Below the pieces are notes generated by a model, which saw only the letters and a list, made by a program, of their open reading frames with translations, did not search any database and was not told the origin of the DNA. The position numbers and the translations under genes are program-made. Of a DNA stretch of 64,000 nucleotides, positions 12,139-23,111 are shown piece after piece. The stretch is from Citrus sinensis (lineage: Eukaryota; Streptophyta; Magnoliopsida; Sapindales; Rutaceae): the NCBI RefSeq assembly GCF_022201045.2, contig NC_068558.1:15963501-16027500 (forward strand), written 5' to 3'. How positions within the stretch are numbered: position 1 is the stretch's first letter; each line of letters starts with the position of its first letter.

Positions 12139-12632
12139 CATGTGGCTAAAAAGGGTCTGCCTAGAATAATTGGTACTTCTTTATTTGTCTCAAAGTCCAA
12201 CACTATGAAATCCACTAGGAAAAAGAATTTATCCACTTTAACCAACACGTCTTCAATCTTGCCTTTAGGGTAAGCATGAGATCTGGCAGCATATTACAAT
12301 GTCACTGTGGTTGGTCTGACTTCTCCAACTCCCAATTGCTTGAATTCTGATAATGTCATAAGATTGATACTTGCTCCCAAATCACAAAGTGTCTTGCCAC
12401 TGTATTTAGTTCCTATAGAACAATGAATTGTGATACTTCCTAGATCCTTCAACTTCTGAGGCATTTTACTCTGAAGCATATGGCTGCATTCTTGTGTTTG
12501 ACCAACTATTTCAAATTCTCCGAGCCTCATTTTCCTTGCCAATATACATTTCCAAAACTTTACATAATTTGGCATTTGTTCTAATGCTTCCACAAAAGGA
12601 ATGTTGATATGCAGTTGTTTCAATACTTCCAA
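12139..12632 (-). pseudogene. Gypsy aspartic protease relic, arm B
   Basis: The minus-strand frame 12294-12632 encodes the gag-protease linker (LHINIPFVEALEQMPNY) and the protease segment with CDLGASINLM. DLGAS is the usual Athila form of the D-T/S-G active site. A stop at 12292-12294 cuts the frame; decayed sequence continues to the RPFLAT-equivalent at about 12160. This arm keeps codons (TQECS, SEFKQ) that are stops or changed in arm A, so arm B is nearer the ancestral element. Confidence 0.75.
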
Positions 12633-13955
12633 GAATTTACTGAACTGCTTGTCTTGCTTTCACTTTTGAAATCTTTGTGGGAAGGGTGGTGGATGTGTAA
12701 ATTGTTGTACTGCAGCAGACTATACAGATTGCTTTTCTCTTGCTCTATTATGGTCTGTTATTGTTGGTGCTGCAGCTACTTCCTCAACAAGCACTGAATC
12801 ATTTTTTTTGCAGTTGCTATAGCTTAGCAACTCTCACCAGTGTGCTGGAAAAAGGGTTGTTGTGTCTCTTCTTTAATTTGAGTTTCCCCTTGGGTTGAAT
12901 TAGGTTCCACTCTTCTTTTTGGTACTTTAACAAGAATATGAACATCCTTTCCAGGCTTTAAGTTAATCCCCTTACAATGCTCTTTTCCTTCTCTCTTTAG
13001 ATCCTCTGTATTGTTTAGTAAATTGTCCTGAGGTAAGTTGCTCAATGCTGTAGCAAGCTGTCCAATCTTATTCTCCAAGTTTCTTAAAAATACAGCTTGG
13101 CTTTAGACCACTACTTCAATCTTCACAATATACTCCTTAATTAGAGTTTCAAGGGAACTAAATTGATCATTACTGGTGTTTCTTTACCCTTAAAATTGCT
13201 GGTGAAAACCAGGTGGCTGAGCAAGTCTGTTATGTCCACTGGATGCTGCAGCATGCTGATTCTGATTGCTCCATGAAAAATTTAGGTGATGTCTCCATCC
13301 AAGGTTATAGGTGTTTGAAAATGGATTGCTTGGATTTTGTTTATTAAAATTGCCCACATAATTGACTGAAGCTGAATTCTTAGGACAATTATCATATAGA
13401 TGTCCCTCTCCATAATAAACACAAGAGACTTCAGCAACTTGGTTAAATGTTGCTGGAACAGTGGCCGTTGCTTTTACCATATTTGTCAATGAGGTTACTT
13501 GGGTTGTTAATGTTGTCAGTGCTTCCACATTGTGTTCTCCTGCTGCTCCTCTCACTGTGGCTTGTCTAGTTGATGGCCATTGATAGTTATCCTTTCCAAA
13601 ATTTCATAAGCCTCATTATATGAGTTAGACAATAAAGCCCCTAGTGCTTGAGTTCAACCCATTGTAGAAAGTTTCCAATTGTATGCAATAAGGAATACCA
13701 TGATGAGGGCATCTCCTGAGTAACTCCTTGAATCTTTCTCATGCATCATACAAGCTTTCATCTTCAAGTTGATGGAAAGATGTGATCTCATTCTTCAACT
13801 TTGCATTCTTTGTTGGTGGGAAATATTTCATCAAAATTTTGTCAGCCAAATCATTCCATGTGGTGATGGAGTCTGGTGGCAAAGAACTCCACTGTACCAA
13901 CTAAAATTGATTTCACAAAACACAATAAGCACCAATCCCCGGCAACGGCGCAAAA
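12633..13955 (-). pseudogene. Gypsy gag relic, arm B
   Basis: The inverse of 5263-6600. Open pieces at 12824-13078 and 13190-13555 carry the NKIGQLATALS linker and the knuckle CVYYGEGHLYDNC. The N-terminal gag is deleted as in arm A, with reading resuming after TTTAGTTGGTACAGTGG. The primer-like site TTGCGCCGTTGCCGGGGA is at 13937-13954 on the minus strand. Not functional. Confidence 0.75.
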
Positions 13956-14355
13956 AACTTGCTGTCGATTTTCTAATGCTATTAGTGTCAATGTGAAAAT
14001 GTAGACAACAAGTAATATAACGATAAAAATTCAAGATCGTCTCCACAAGGATTATTATTATAGGAATTGCTACAGTAATTTTATCAGTGCCATTCTTATT
14101 ATAAATTAGAATTAAAACAAATTATTCAACTAATGAACTAAGGCAGATCTTATTGGGCTAGTTGGCAATGTGTTGTTTTAGGTCGTGTGGAATAGTTGCA
14201 GGAGTGATCTTGCATGATGTGTGGAGCTATAACAGTGCTGAGCATGGGCCAATCTATGGGCTCATGGAACTAGCGAACCTATTCTAGAATTTCGAGGAAG
14301 AGTACTCTGGTTAGTACTCTAAATTACCTTATTATATTTTGCACAAACAGAGGCA
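13956..14355 (-). mobile_element. Gypsy LTR remnant, arm B
   Basis: The first about 150 bases next to the primer site match the end of the gypsy LTRs at 24819-26280. The remainder does not match those LTRs and is probably another LTR subfamily or unrelated filler. The inverse lies at 4861-5262. Confidence 0.5.
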
Positions 14356-14795
14356 TGTTAGTGAAATAATATCTAACCAACCCAAGAGGGGGGTGAATTG
14401 GGTTTCTAAAAATTATGCAATTCTTAATCAAAACTTAATGCAAATCTTAAACGAATCTAAAGCAATAATAAATAAATCAACCAAAATATAAAAAGATAAA
14501 GGAAGAGAGATTAAAACACAGAGAGTTTTACGTGGTTCGGCCAACCTTGCCTACATCCACGCCTCCAAGCACACCGAGCTTGGGCATTCCACTAGTCAAG
14601 CCTTCAAGGCTTCAAGAACACTTACAATTGACTTCTTAGGCGTCAATCAACCTTTACATCTAGAGATTATCTCCAATCTCTTAACCCAAGTGTATCCCCA
14701 ATCTTTTAGAGAGATATGGAGAGAATAAACTTTGAAGATAACAATGAAATACATGACACATTTAAGGAAGAAAATATAATAGTATTAATAGAATC
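14356..14795 (-). mobile_element. Ty1/copia LTR fragment, arm B
   Basis: The inverse of 4420-4860. It starts TGTTAGTGAAATAATATC and contains ACGTGGTTCGGCC and CCACGCCTCCAAGC blocks, as in the complete copia LTRs at 41386 and 47110. It is truncated; the right edge is approximate. Confidence 0.65.
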
Positions 14796-16523
14796 TATTT
14801 TAACCGGTCTTAAGATAATTCAAGATTGATGCAAAATAAATAACAGGACTCTAAACCGTCCATAATAAGTCTATTGATTAATAATAACAATAATAGTGAT
14901 GTGAAATTTTTTATTCTGAATGCTCAATTTAGATTATAATATCTATGTGAAAGCATTGATGGCATGTACCTTGGTTGGGAAAATAGATTGGACACATGGA
15001 TATATATGTTGGAAGAACAAATCTAGTTTATATCTCAAGAGAGACAATAAATTATGAATGCCGGTGCTATAGTATATTCAGGTTTTATAAATCTTTATAA
15101 ATTTAATAATCATTTAGATCTTCATAATATTATAATAAAACTTTAAATATATATGTAGAAGAGATGGAAGAAGAAATCATCCAGTTATTCAAAATCAATT
15201 AAACAAAAATAGAAGGTAAAATCCTTGAATTATATAAATTATACAATTTCACAGAAATTTTGCATATATTGCAAAACGGTCCTTGTGGCACTAATTATGG
15301 GACTAGTGTAGCATAAATACTAATATTGCTTTTTATTTTGTAAATTAATTGTTGCGTCATAATTTTTTTACATACAAATTTTATGTTTTAAAATATGATT
15401 TTTTTTTTGTATTTAGGGTTAATTTTACAATTTCATACTTTGTTCAATTATATGTACAAGTCCTTAACGTGTTGGTTGATGTTGAATATTCAAAGATCCA
15501 CAAGCTATCAACGACAACGAATCAAATTAAACTAATTTGTTAATACATAATGACTAGGTTGTTTCCTATGCTTGTTAATGATGTAGGACGTTATTTTAGG
15601 ATTTTAGAATTTTAATTTTTAGGTCTTTTGATATTTTCTTTTTTAATTAAAGTAAGTGTCTTAGTTTTCTTTTATTTATGTTATAATTATAATTTACTTT
15701 CTCTTTTTAAGCTAACTTAGGAAAATATATTTACTGTATTATAAATAAAGAGATCTTGTTATTACTTTATAACTTCAATTTCAGTTATTCAATTAAAAAC
15801 CCCTCTTTTATAATTTCCTTTTGTATTATCTATTAAAAACCCCTCTTTTAAAGTTGTTTGATTAGAGCATCATCTAGCTTTGCTTAACACAGTATTAAAA
15901 ATCCCTTTGAGTTTAATCACACTTCGATTAGAGCGTAACTTTATCGCATTGACTTGATCCAGTACTTGAACGATATCTACTGTTTTGCTTCTGCTATGCC
16001 CAAGGAGAAAATTAATTTCACCGTGAGATAAGAGCATTAAAAGGAATTCATAAGAAATTTAAATTAAAGCTATGTTAAATATATCGCTAGCTACTTGTTT
16101 TTGGAGGAATTAAAACAATTAATAAGCTGCGGAGTGAAAATGAATAAATAAATGAAATGACGTTGAAAATAAGTCTCGCCGCCTGGATCCAAGGCCAAAA
16201 CATTCATGATAAGTTAGGTAATTAAGTACATGTTTTCAAGCTCTTCATGAAGAATAACGTTATTGAAATAAATCACAAATACCCCTGCGCAAATTATTAC
16301 ATTGATTAAAAAACAAAAAAGCCATATCTTTAACAGGATCGTGACTCTCGGACTGTTAATTACTTTATTCCCTGCTTGGCCAACAGCTGGCCACTAAACA
16401 AAATCATATGAATTTTAAATTTAGTCAAATTGGTCCCACTTGATGACATCCTTTTCATACATAAAATTGTTTAACGTCAAGGTTAAATATGAGAAGTTTG
16501 GTAGAGAAGGTAAAAAGGAAGTC
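14796..16523. other. Upstream region of EXT2
   Basis: Non-coding; the inverse of 2693-4420, including the segment lost in the third copy. The 64-codon frame at 15349 is also open in the inverse copy but has no recognisable domain and lies in very AT-rich DNA, so I do not call it a gene. Confidence 0.5.
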
Positions 16524-16530
16524 TATATAA
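16524..16530 (+). promoter_or_regulatory. TATA box of EXT2
   Basis: TATATAA 54 bases before the ATG at 16584, followed by GGAGGGGAACGAGC. Position and context are the same as for EXT1 and EXT3. Confidence 0.6.
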
Positions 16531-16583
16531 GGAGGGGAACGAGCTTTGTTTATAGCACAAGTGAAACTCCACTTTATTGAACG

Positions 16584-16910
16584 ATGGGGTCTCAAATGGG
16601 CTGCCTCTTTGCCACTCTTTTGGTAGTATCAGTCTCTCTTAGCTACTTGCCGTTAGAAGCCTCCGCAAACAAATACTACTACACATCTCCTCCCCCTCCC
16701 AAGTACAAGTCTCCACCACCCCCGCCACCGGTTCACAATTCTCCACCACCACCCCCTGTTTACCTGCCCCCGCCACCTCCTCCACCAGTCTACGTGCCTG
16801 CTCCGGCACCAACTCCAATTTCCTATTCCCCGCCACCTCCTGTCCCCAAGTCCCCACCACCACCTCACCCTTACGTCTATGCATCTCCCCCTCCTCCTTA
16901 CTACTACTAG
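16584..16910 (+). CDS. Short extensin, copy EXT2
   Basis: 108 aa, predicted protein identical to EXT1 and EXT3: signal peptide 1-28, then 80 residues with six Ser-Pro(4-6) blocks, PAPAPTP at 72-78 and a YYY end. It would be a secreted, hydroxyproline-rich wall protein. It stands divergently to EXT1 in the palindrome, with both genes pointing outward and 13.9 kb apart, and convergently to EXT3. ATG, TATA spacing and leader are conserved. The reverse-strand frames here (97 and 71 codons) arise from the GC-rich proline codons. Confidence 0.85.
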   Translation: MGSQMGCLFATLLVVSVSLSYLPLEASANKYYYTSPPPPKYKSPPPPPPVHNSPPPPPVYLPPPPPPPVYVPAPAPTPISYSPPPPVPKSPPPPHPYVYASPPPPYYY

Positions 16911-18138
16911 AAAGCGGCCATGAATAGCTCATGCTTTTATGGTAATCTCATTTATTTTTAAAACTGTACATGTAAAGACTAGTAGTTCAGAATTACATTA
17001 AGCATTTCAATTTTAAGCACCGTGTTCTGTTTAATTGCGTTCCTATTGATTAAGTGACAAATAAAAGAGATTGATTAATTTGTTCTTGTAGGAGAGGCGA
17101 ATGGTATCCGAATAAAGAAAGCAAGGGTTTGATGGAAGGCTTACTTGGAGCAAGATAGCGATCAATCGAGTTGCTGCGTTTTATTCTCTTTTATCTTTGT
17201 TTTTTAAGAAAAATAAACTGCCACGAGTAGAAACAGAAAATTAAGTTCTTGTCATTTTCATGCATATGGATTGTTGATGTGTGTGTCAATCAAATCTCCG
17301 GTGTGTCATTTGTAATTTTCAACCTTTATGCATGCAAATGCGAGACCTCTTACGTATAATAAAATTAATATACTTCCCAAGATGGTCTTATCTTGCATTG
17401 ACTTTTTACGTTCCTTTGGTGATGATTTTGACGTTTGAAATTGATGACTATTGTTTTTGTAAACTCTGACATGGATTTTTCGTGCAACTACAGAGCACAT
17501 TAACGAGAGACTTATCCACGAGGGTCCATGCAGATCAGTGTCTAATTAACCAATAATTAATATAACTTAAAAAATATAGAGTTAACAATTTTTATGGGTC
17601 AGGCTCAATTGCAGATGTTCGTACAAAATTTCTTGCTAATGTATACCTGAGTATGATAATAAGTTTTAATCATTATTAATAATTCACTTGATAATATTAA
17701 ACAAATTTTCATATCAATTAAGTTACAAAATTTCTGTGACAAATTTCCACGTACTGGAACCATGCAAAAGGGCTTTATTCAAATAGAGCTGCATAGCCGT
17801 TGGCAATTAAAATTATTTATCAATAAAGTTAAGTAGTAAGAATTGGATTGTGGATTTCATTAATTATTTCAAGGAAAATTTTATAGATAAATGATGTAAT
17901 GAAATTTACGGCATCAATACCATGATAAATATAATTATTGTAAATTACAAATAGAATTAGTAAATATAAAGTAAAACCAGTAAATTCATAAAAGATTATT
18001 AATTATTTAAAAAATTAACATTGTTTTTACATAATTTTAGTGGAAAATATTTTATTCATTTACAAAAACAAATTTCTTTAATTAAACAAAAAAATTATAC
18101 TGAAAAAAAGTGGAATAAGTTTAATTGAATTGGTTACC
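16911..18138. other. 3' flank of EXT2, non-coding
   Basis: No gene is seen. It keeps the unrearranged form of the segment altered at 1766-1790 (here about 17427-17480). The portion from 17368 on is duplicated at 19227-19963. The 60-64 codon frames near 17281-17500 are unsupported. Confidence 0.5.
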
Positions 18139-18998
18139 ATAAATTCTATATTTAGTCTAGGGCATTTGTATACATTTTTTTCCCATTTTCTATAATGATA
18201 TCTATTTATTACAGATGTTAATTAAGTGCAATTATTTATCTTGATGTGGATCAAGTAAAAAAAAAAAGAGATATCAATAAAATTAGATCTAATTTTGAAT
18301 ATTATGTATACTTTATGTAGTTTCAAACTTTTTACTTGTATTTGGAGACCATTTAAGGTTGTTGTTGAAGACGTGTAGAAAGATGTAAAATAACCTTATC
18401 TTACAACAACTATGAAAGATATTAAAATAATATTTTTTTCAAAATCCGATTTTGAGAAAAAAAATTCATCCGTAATTAAACATCACATGTATTATAGAAA
18501 TGCAAAACTACCATTGTTATATTTAAAATAAAAAATAACAAAATATTTAAGGTAATAAACATTATAACGAGTTTTTATTTTAAAATTGTAAACTTTTTTT
18601 CTGACAATAACTCTTATATTAATTTATTTATTTTGCCTTTTATTGAAAAGTTTTATGCATAATCTACAAACTTTATCTTTTATTTTGCATTTAATGTTGA
18701 TTTTCTTTTTTTATATTATACGTATAAGCTTTCATTTTATTTACCAGTAATACATCAATTTATCAGTTTCATAGTAATTTACTTATTATACCTTCCTTTT
18801 ACAATTCTTATGTTTCATTTCCAAAATTTATGTTTTATTTTACAGTTGTTGATGATTTACTAGTTTTATGTTATGTTTGCAAGTTTTTGTTTTGTTTACT
18901 AGTAATAGATTAATGGGTAATTTTTAATTGAGTCCTCATTAACTCTAGAAAAAAAATTCAGAGACCAGAAGTTTACTAAATGAATCAATTAAATTCTT
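18139..18998 (+). repeat. MULE terminal module, arm B
   Basis: Begins ATAAATTCTATATTTAGTC, the shared MULE outer end, and is the inverse of about 222-1081. It breaks off at 18998 where it meets a MITE fragment; arm A continues with 221 further bases to the left window edge. This marks the outer end of arm B. Confidence 0.7.
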
Positions 18999-19226
18999 TT
19001 TTCTCATATCAAAACATATATTTCTTGTTTTTAATGCTTAATTTTTTATTTGATTTCTATTCATGTGATTTATTTAATTTATAATAAATATAAATAAAAG
19101 AGTAGTTGAAAATAAGGGTAATATTGTACACTTATACTATCAGAGGAAGTTTTGGCCATTATAAAAATAGTAGGAAAAAAATAATATATGTTGATTACTG
19201 TAGGGGGGAAATTAGTAATCTCTCAA
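18999..19226. mobile_element. Truncated MULE-type MITE (one end only)
   Basis: Matches the reverse complement of 20355-20580, the terminal part of the complete MITE at 20355-21069, including the TTGATTACTGTAGGGGG end. The other half is missing. It lies exactly between the outer end of arm B and the partial duplicate of the EXT2 3' flank. Confidence 0.75.
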
Positions 19227-19963
19227 TAAAATTAATATACTTCCCAAGAGCGTCTTATCTTGCGTTGACTTTTTACGTTCCTTTGGTGATGATTTTGACG
19301 TTTGAAATTGATGACTATTGTTTTTGTAAACTCTGCATGGATTTTTCGTGCAACTACAGAGCGCATTAACGAGAGACTTATCCATGAGGATCCATGCAGA
19401 TCAGTGTCTAATTAACCAATAATTAATATAACTTAAAAAATATATAGTTAACAATTTTTATGGGTCATGCTCAATTGCAGATGTTCGTACAAAATTTCTT
19501 GCTAATGTATAATTGAGTATGATAATAAGTTTTAATCATTATTAATAATTCACTTGATAATATTAAACAAATTTTCATATCAATTAAGTTACAAAATTTC
19601 TGTGACAAATTTCCACGTACTGGAACCACGCAAAAGGGCTTTATTCAAACAAAGCTGCATAGCCGTTGGCAATTAAAATAATTTATCAAGTAAGTTAAGT
19701 AGTAAGAATTTTATTGTGGATTCGATTAATTATTTCAAGGAAAATTCTATCGATAATGCCGTAATGAAAATTACACATAAAATTAGTAAATGTAAAGTAA
19801 AACCAGTAAATTCATAAAAGATTATTAATTATTTAAAAAATTAATATTGTTTCTACATAATTTTAGTGCAAAATATTTTATTCAGTTACAAAAAAAATTT
19901 CTTTAACTAAACAAAAAAATTATACAGAAAAAAAGTGGAATAAGTTTTATTGAATTGGTTACC
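19227..19963 (+). repeat. Partial duplicate of the EXT2 3' flank
   Basis: Matches 17368-18138, more diverged than the palindrome arms are from each other. It starts in AATAAAATTAATATACTTCCC right after the MITE end and runs to the MULE terminus at 19964. No extensin coding sequence is included. Confidence 0.7.
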
Positions 19964-20017
19964 ATAAATTCTGTAATTATTCTAGGACATTTGTATACAT
20001 TTTTTTCCCATTTTCTA

Positions 20018-20354
20018 TAATGATATCTATTTATTACACATGTTAATTAAGCGCAATTATTTATCTTGATGTGGATCAAGTAAAAATAAAAGAAAAGATA
20101 TATCAATAAAATTAGATATAATTTTGAATACTATCTATACTTTATGTAGTTTCAAACTTTTTACTTGTATTTGGAGACCACTTAAGGTTGTTGTTGAAGA
20201 AGTGTAGAAATATGTAAAATAACGTCATCTTACAACAATTATAATGATATCTATTTATTACACATGTTAATTAAGCACAATTATTTATCTTGATGTGGAT
20301 CAAGTAAAAATAAAAGAAAAGATATATCAATAAAATTAGATCTAATTTTGAATA
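20018..20354 (+). repeat. 224-bp tandem duplication
   Basis: TAATGATATCTATTTATTAC starts at 20018 and again at 20242. The first unit runs 20018-20241. The second runs from 20242 to the MITE insertion at 20355 and resumes after 21069. Other copies of the module have one unit. Confidence 0.75.
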
Positions 20355-21069
20355 GGGAGATTGCCAATTTTCCCCCTACAGTAATCAACATATACCATTT
20401 TCCCCCCTACTGTTTTTATAATGACCAAAAACCCCCCTGATAGGATAAATGTACAATATTACCCTTATTTTCAACTACTCTTTTATTTATATTTGTTATA
20501 AATTAAATAAATCACATGAATAGAAACCAAATAAAAAATTAAGCATTAAAAACAAGAAATATATGTTTTGATATGAGAAAAAAATTAATAATAAATTTTT
20601 TTTCTTGTACTTATTTATTTTGTGAAAATTTTCTTATAATAAATATATAAGAAAGTTATATTAAATGATAAAAACAATTATTATAAGAAAATTCGAATGA
20701 CAAATAAAAATTTATTATAATATAAATAATAAAATATTTTACCTATACTTTTTACATTTAATTTTAAAATATTACAAAATGTTTATTATAAGAAAATGTT
20801 CACAAAATAAATAATTACAAGAAAAAAATTTTATTATTAATTTTTTTGCTCATATCAAAACATATATTTCTTATTTTTAATACTTATTTTTTTATTTAGT
20901 TTCTATTCATGTAATTTATTTAATTTATAATAAATGTAAATAAAAGAGTGGTTAAAAATAAGGGTAATATTATAAACTTACGCTGTCAGGGGGTTTTTGG
21001 CCATTAGAAAACAGCAAGGGGGTAAATGGTATATGTTAATTACTGTAGGGGGGAGAGTGGCAATCCCCC
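20355..21069. mobile_element. MULE-type foldback MITE (MITE-1), 715 bp
   Basis: The left end GGGAGATTGCC and the complement of the right end, GGGGGATTGCC, begin inverted repeats of roughly 290 bp each. The 9-bp direct repeat TTTTGAATA lies at 20346-20354 and 21070-21078. The empty site (one TTTTGAATA) is seen in related copies, e.g. near 18290. A 9-bp duplication with long inverted ends is characteristic of Mutator-type non-autonomous elements. There is no coding capacity. Confidence 0.9.
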
Positions 21070-21829
21070 TTTTGAATATTATGTATACTTTATGTAGTTT
21101 CAAACTTTTTACTAGTATTTGGAGACCATTTAAGGTTGTTGTTGAAGAAGTGTAGAAAGATGAAAAATAACTTCATCTTACAACAACTATGAAAGATATT
21201 AAAATAATATTTTTTTCAAAATCCAATTTTTAGCATAAATTTCATCCTTAATTAAACATCACATGTATTATATAAATGTAAAACTAACATTATTCAATTT
21301 AAATTAAAAAATAATAAATATATGAGGTAATAAATATTATAACGAGTTTTTATTTTAAAATTGTAAACTTTTGTTTTTGACAGTAACTCTTATATTAATT
21401 TACTTATTTTGCCTTTTATTCATAAGTTTTATGCATAATCTACAAACTTTATGTTTTATTTTGCATTTAATGTTGATTTACCTTTTTTATATTATATTTA
21501 TAAGTTTTCATTTGATTTACCAGTAATACATCAATTTATCAATTTTATAGTAATTTACTTATTTTACCTTTTTTTTACAATTCTTATGTTTCATTTTCAA
21601 AATTTATGTTTTATTTTACAGTTATTGATGATTTACTAGTTTTATGTTATGTTTGCAAGTTTTTGTTTTATTTACTAGTAATAAATTAATGGGTAATTTT
21701 TAATTGAGTCCTCATTTTTTTCTAGAAAAAAATTCAGAGACTAGAAATTTACTAAATGAATCAATTAAATTCTTTCAAGCACAAACTAATGTCATTCAAG
21801 TCCTTAACTTAATTGCTTAGTTAAAAATA

Positions 21830-22302
21830 GAGAAATTATCCACCGTCCACCCGTTTTTTCCAACTTTTTCGAAAATACACAATTCTTTTTTTTTTTGCTG
21901 GAATCCACCTGAAGTTACATTTCTTTTCACTTTTCCACTTCCGTTTGGAATCCGTTAAGGAAATTAACGGAATATTGCTTAAATGACTTTTTTACCCTCA
22001 AATGTAAAAGATAATTTATCCATCGACCACTTGTTTTTTTTGTATTTTTTCAGAAATACACAATTCTTAATTTTTTTTTGCTGACCTCCACTCGAAGTTG
22101 TATTGCTTTACACCTATCCACCATTGTGTCGTTGTAAAATGACGATTTTACCCTTATGATGTTAGCAAAGTTATAACGGTCTCCAAACGGAAGTGGAAAA
22201 GTGAAAAGAAATGTAATTTCAGGTGGATTCCAGCAAAAAAAAAAAAGAATTGTGTATTTTTGAAAAACGGTGAAAAAACGGGTGGACGGTGGATAATTTC
22301 CC
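21830..22302. mobile_element. MULE-type MITE (MITE-2), 473 bp
   Basis: The left end GAGAAATTATCCACCGTCCA and the complement of the right end GGGAAATTATCCACCGTCCA are inverted. The 9-bp direct repeat TTAAAAATA lies at 21821-21829 and 22303-22311. Empty sites are present in the five related modules (e.g. near 160-170, inverted). A second, diverged copy of the left end (ATAATTTATCCATCGACCAC) lies inside at about 22010-22110. Confidence 0.9.
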
Positions 22303-23111
22303 TTAAAAATATTAACAACGTTGAGGACATTTTAGTAAAACAACAATTGAGCCCTTCCTCATTCTTTATTTTTGACATGTGGCAATAGTTTAAAGTAAAT
22401 TCAATTAACCTAATTAAGTTAAGGATCAGTTCTTGCAAACGAAAAAAAAAAAAACCTATAAAAGCTGCCATATTCTTCGTGTGAGAGGAGAGATCGAGAG
22501 AACGTGGGATGGTGCCAAAAATATTGTATAAATCTATTGTGATTTTGACCAAAGCTTTGTTAGCATTGGTTGAGTTCAAGTACTGGAGAGAACCTAAGTT
22601 TAAAGGTTAGTAACTCTATTTTTTTAGTGATTTTTGCAAGCGTTTTCTGATAAAATTGTTTCCATATTTAGTGATCGTTGTGAAAAATTAGGTTTTTCAA
22701 GTCTATTTTTCTAAATGACAAACTATGTTTAATTATTGGTGGATTTTTTTTATTGAATGTTGTAGTTTGTTAATACATTGTTTTTAATTTGCTCTTTATG
22801 TAATTATTAGACCAAATACGCCATAATTATATTTTTATTCATTTCAACCAATTGGTATTGTTATATTAATAAGATTGAATTCATTGTATTTGCTTCTTTG
22901 TTCATGTAAAATTGAATTCTATGTGTTCTTATGAGTGGTAATTTTTCTATATATTAGACTAAATTCACGATAGTTGCTACTTTCTTTCTTTTTGCTGGGT
23001 TATTTTTTCTTTTTAGTTTTTATTTTTTATATGTTTTAGACTGAATTTGCTTTTGTACTTTTTTTAGCCGAATTACATGTATATTTCATTTAGGTTAAGT
23101 TTTTTTGTTCT

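Larger units (their letters stand above)
19964..23111 (+). mobile_element. MULE 5' region (longest copy), with nested MITEs
   Basis: Non-coding region from the shared MULE terminus (ATAAATTCTG) to the transposase frame. It matches the inverse of 7347-9222. It contains a 224-bp tandem duplication and two nested MITEs that are absent from the five related copies, which show the empty sites. Frames at 21451 and 22154 are unsupported. Confidence 0.65.

Noticed and set aside
15349-15543. 64-codon frame conserved in arm A and arm B
   Set aside because: Conserved only as part of near-identical DNA; absent from the third copy (deleted) and without coding features.
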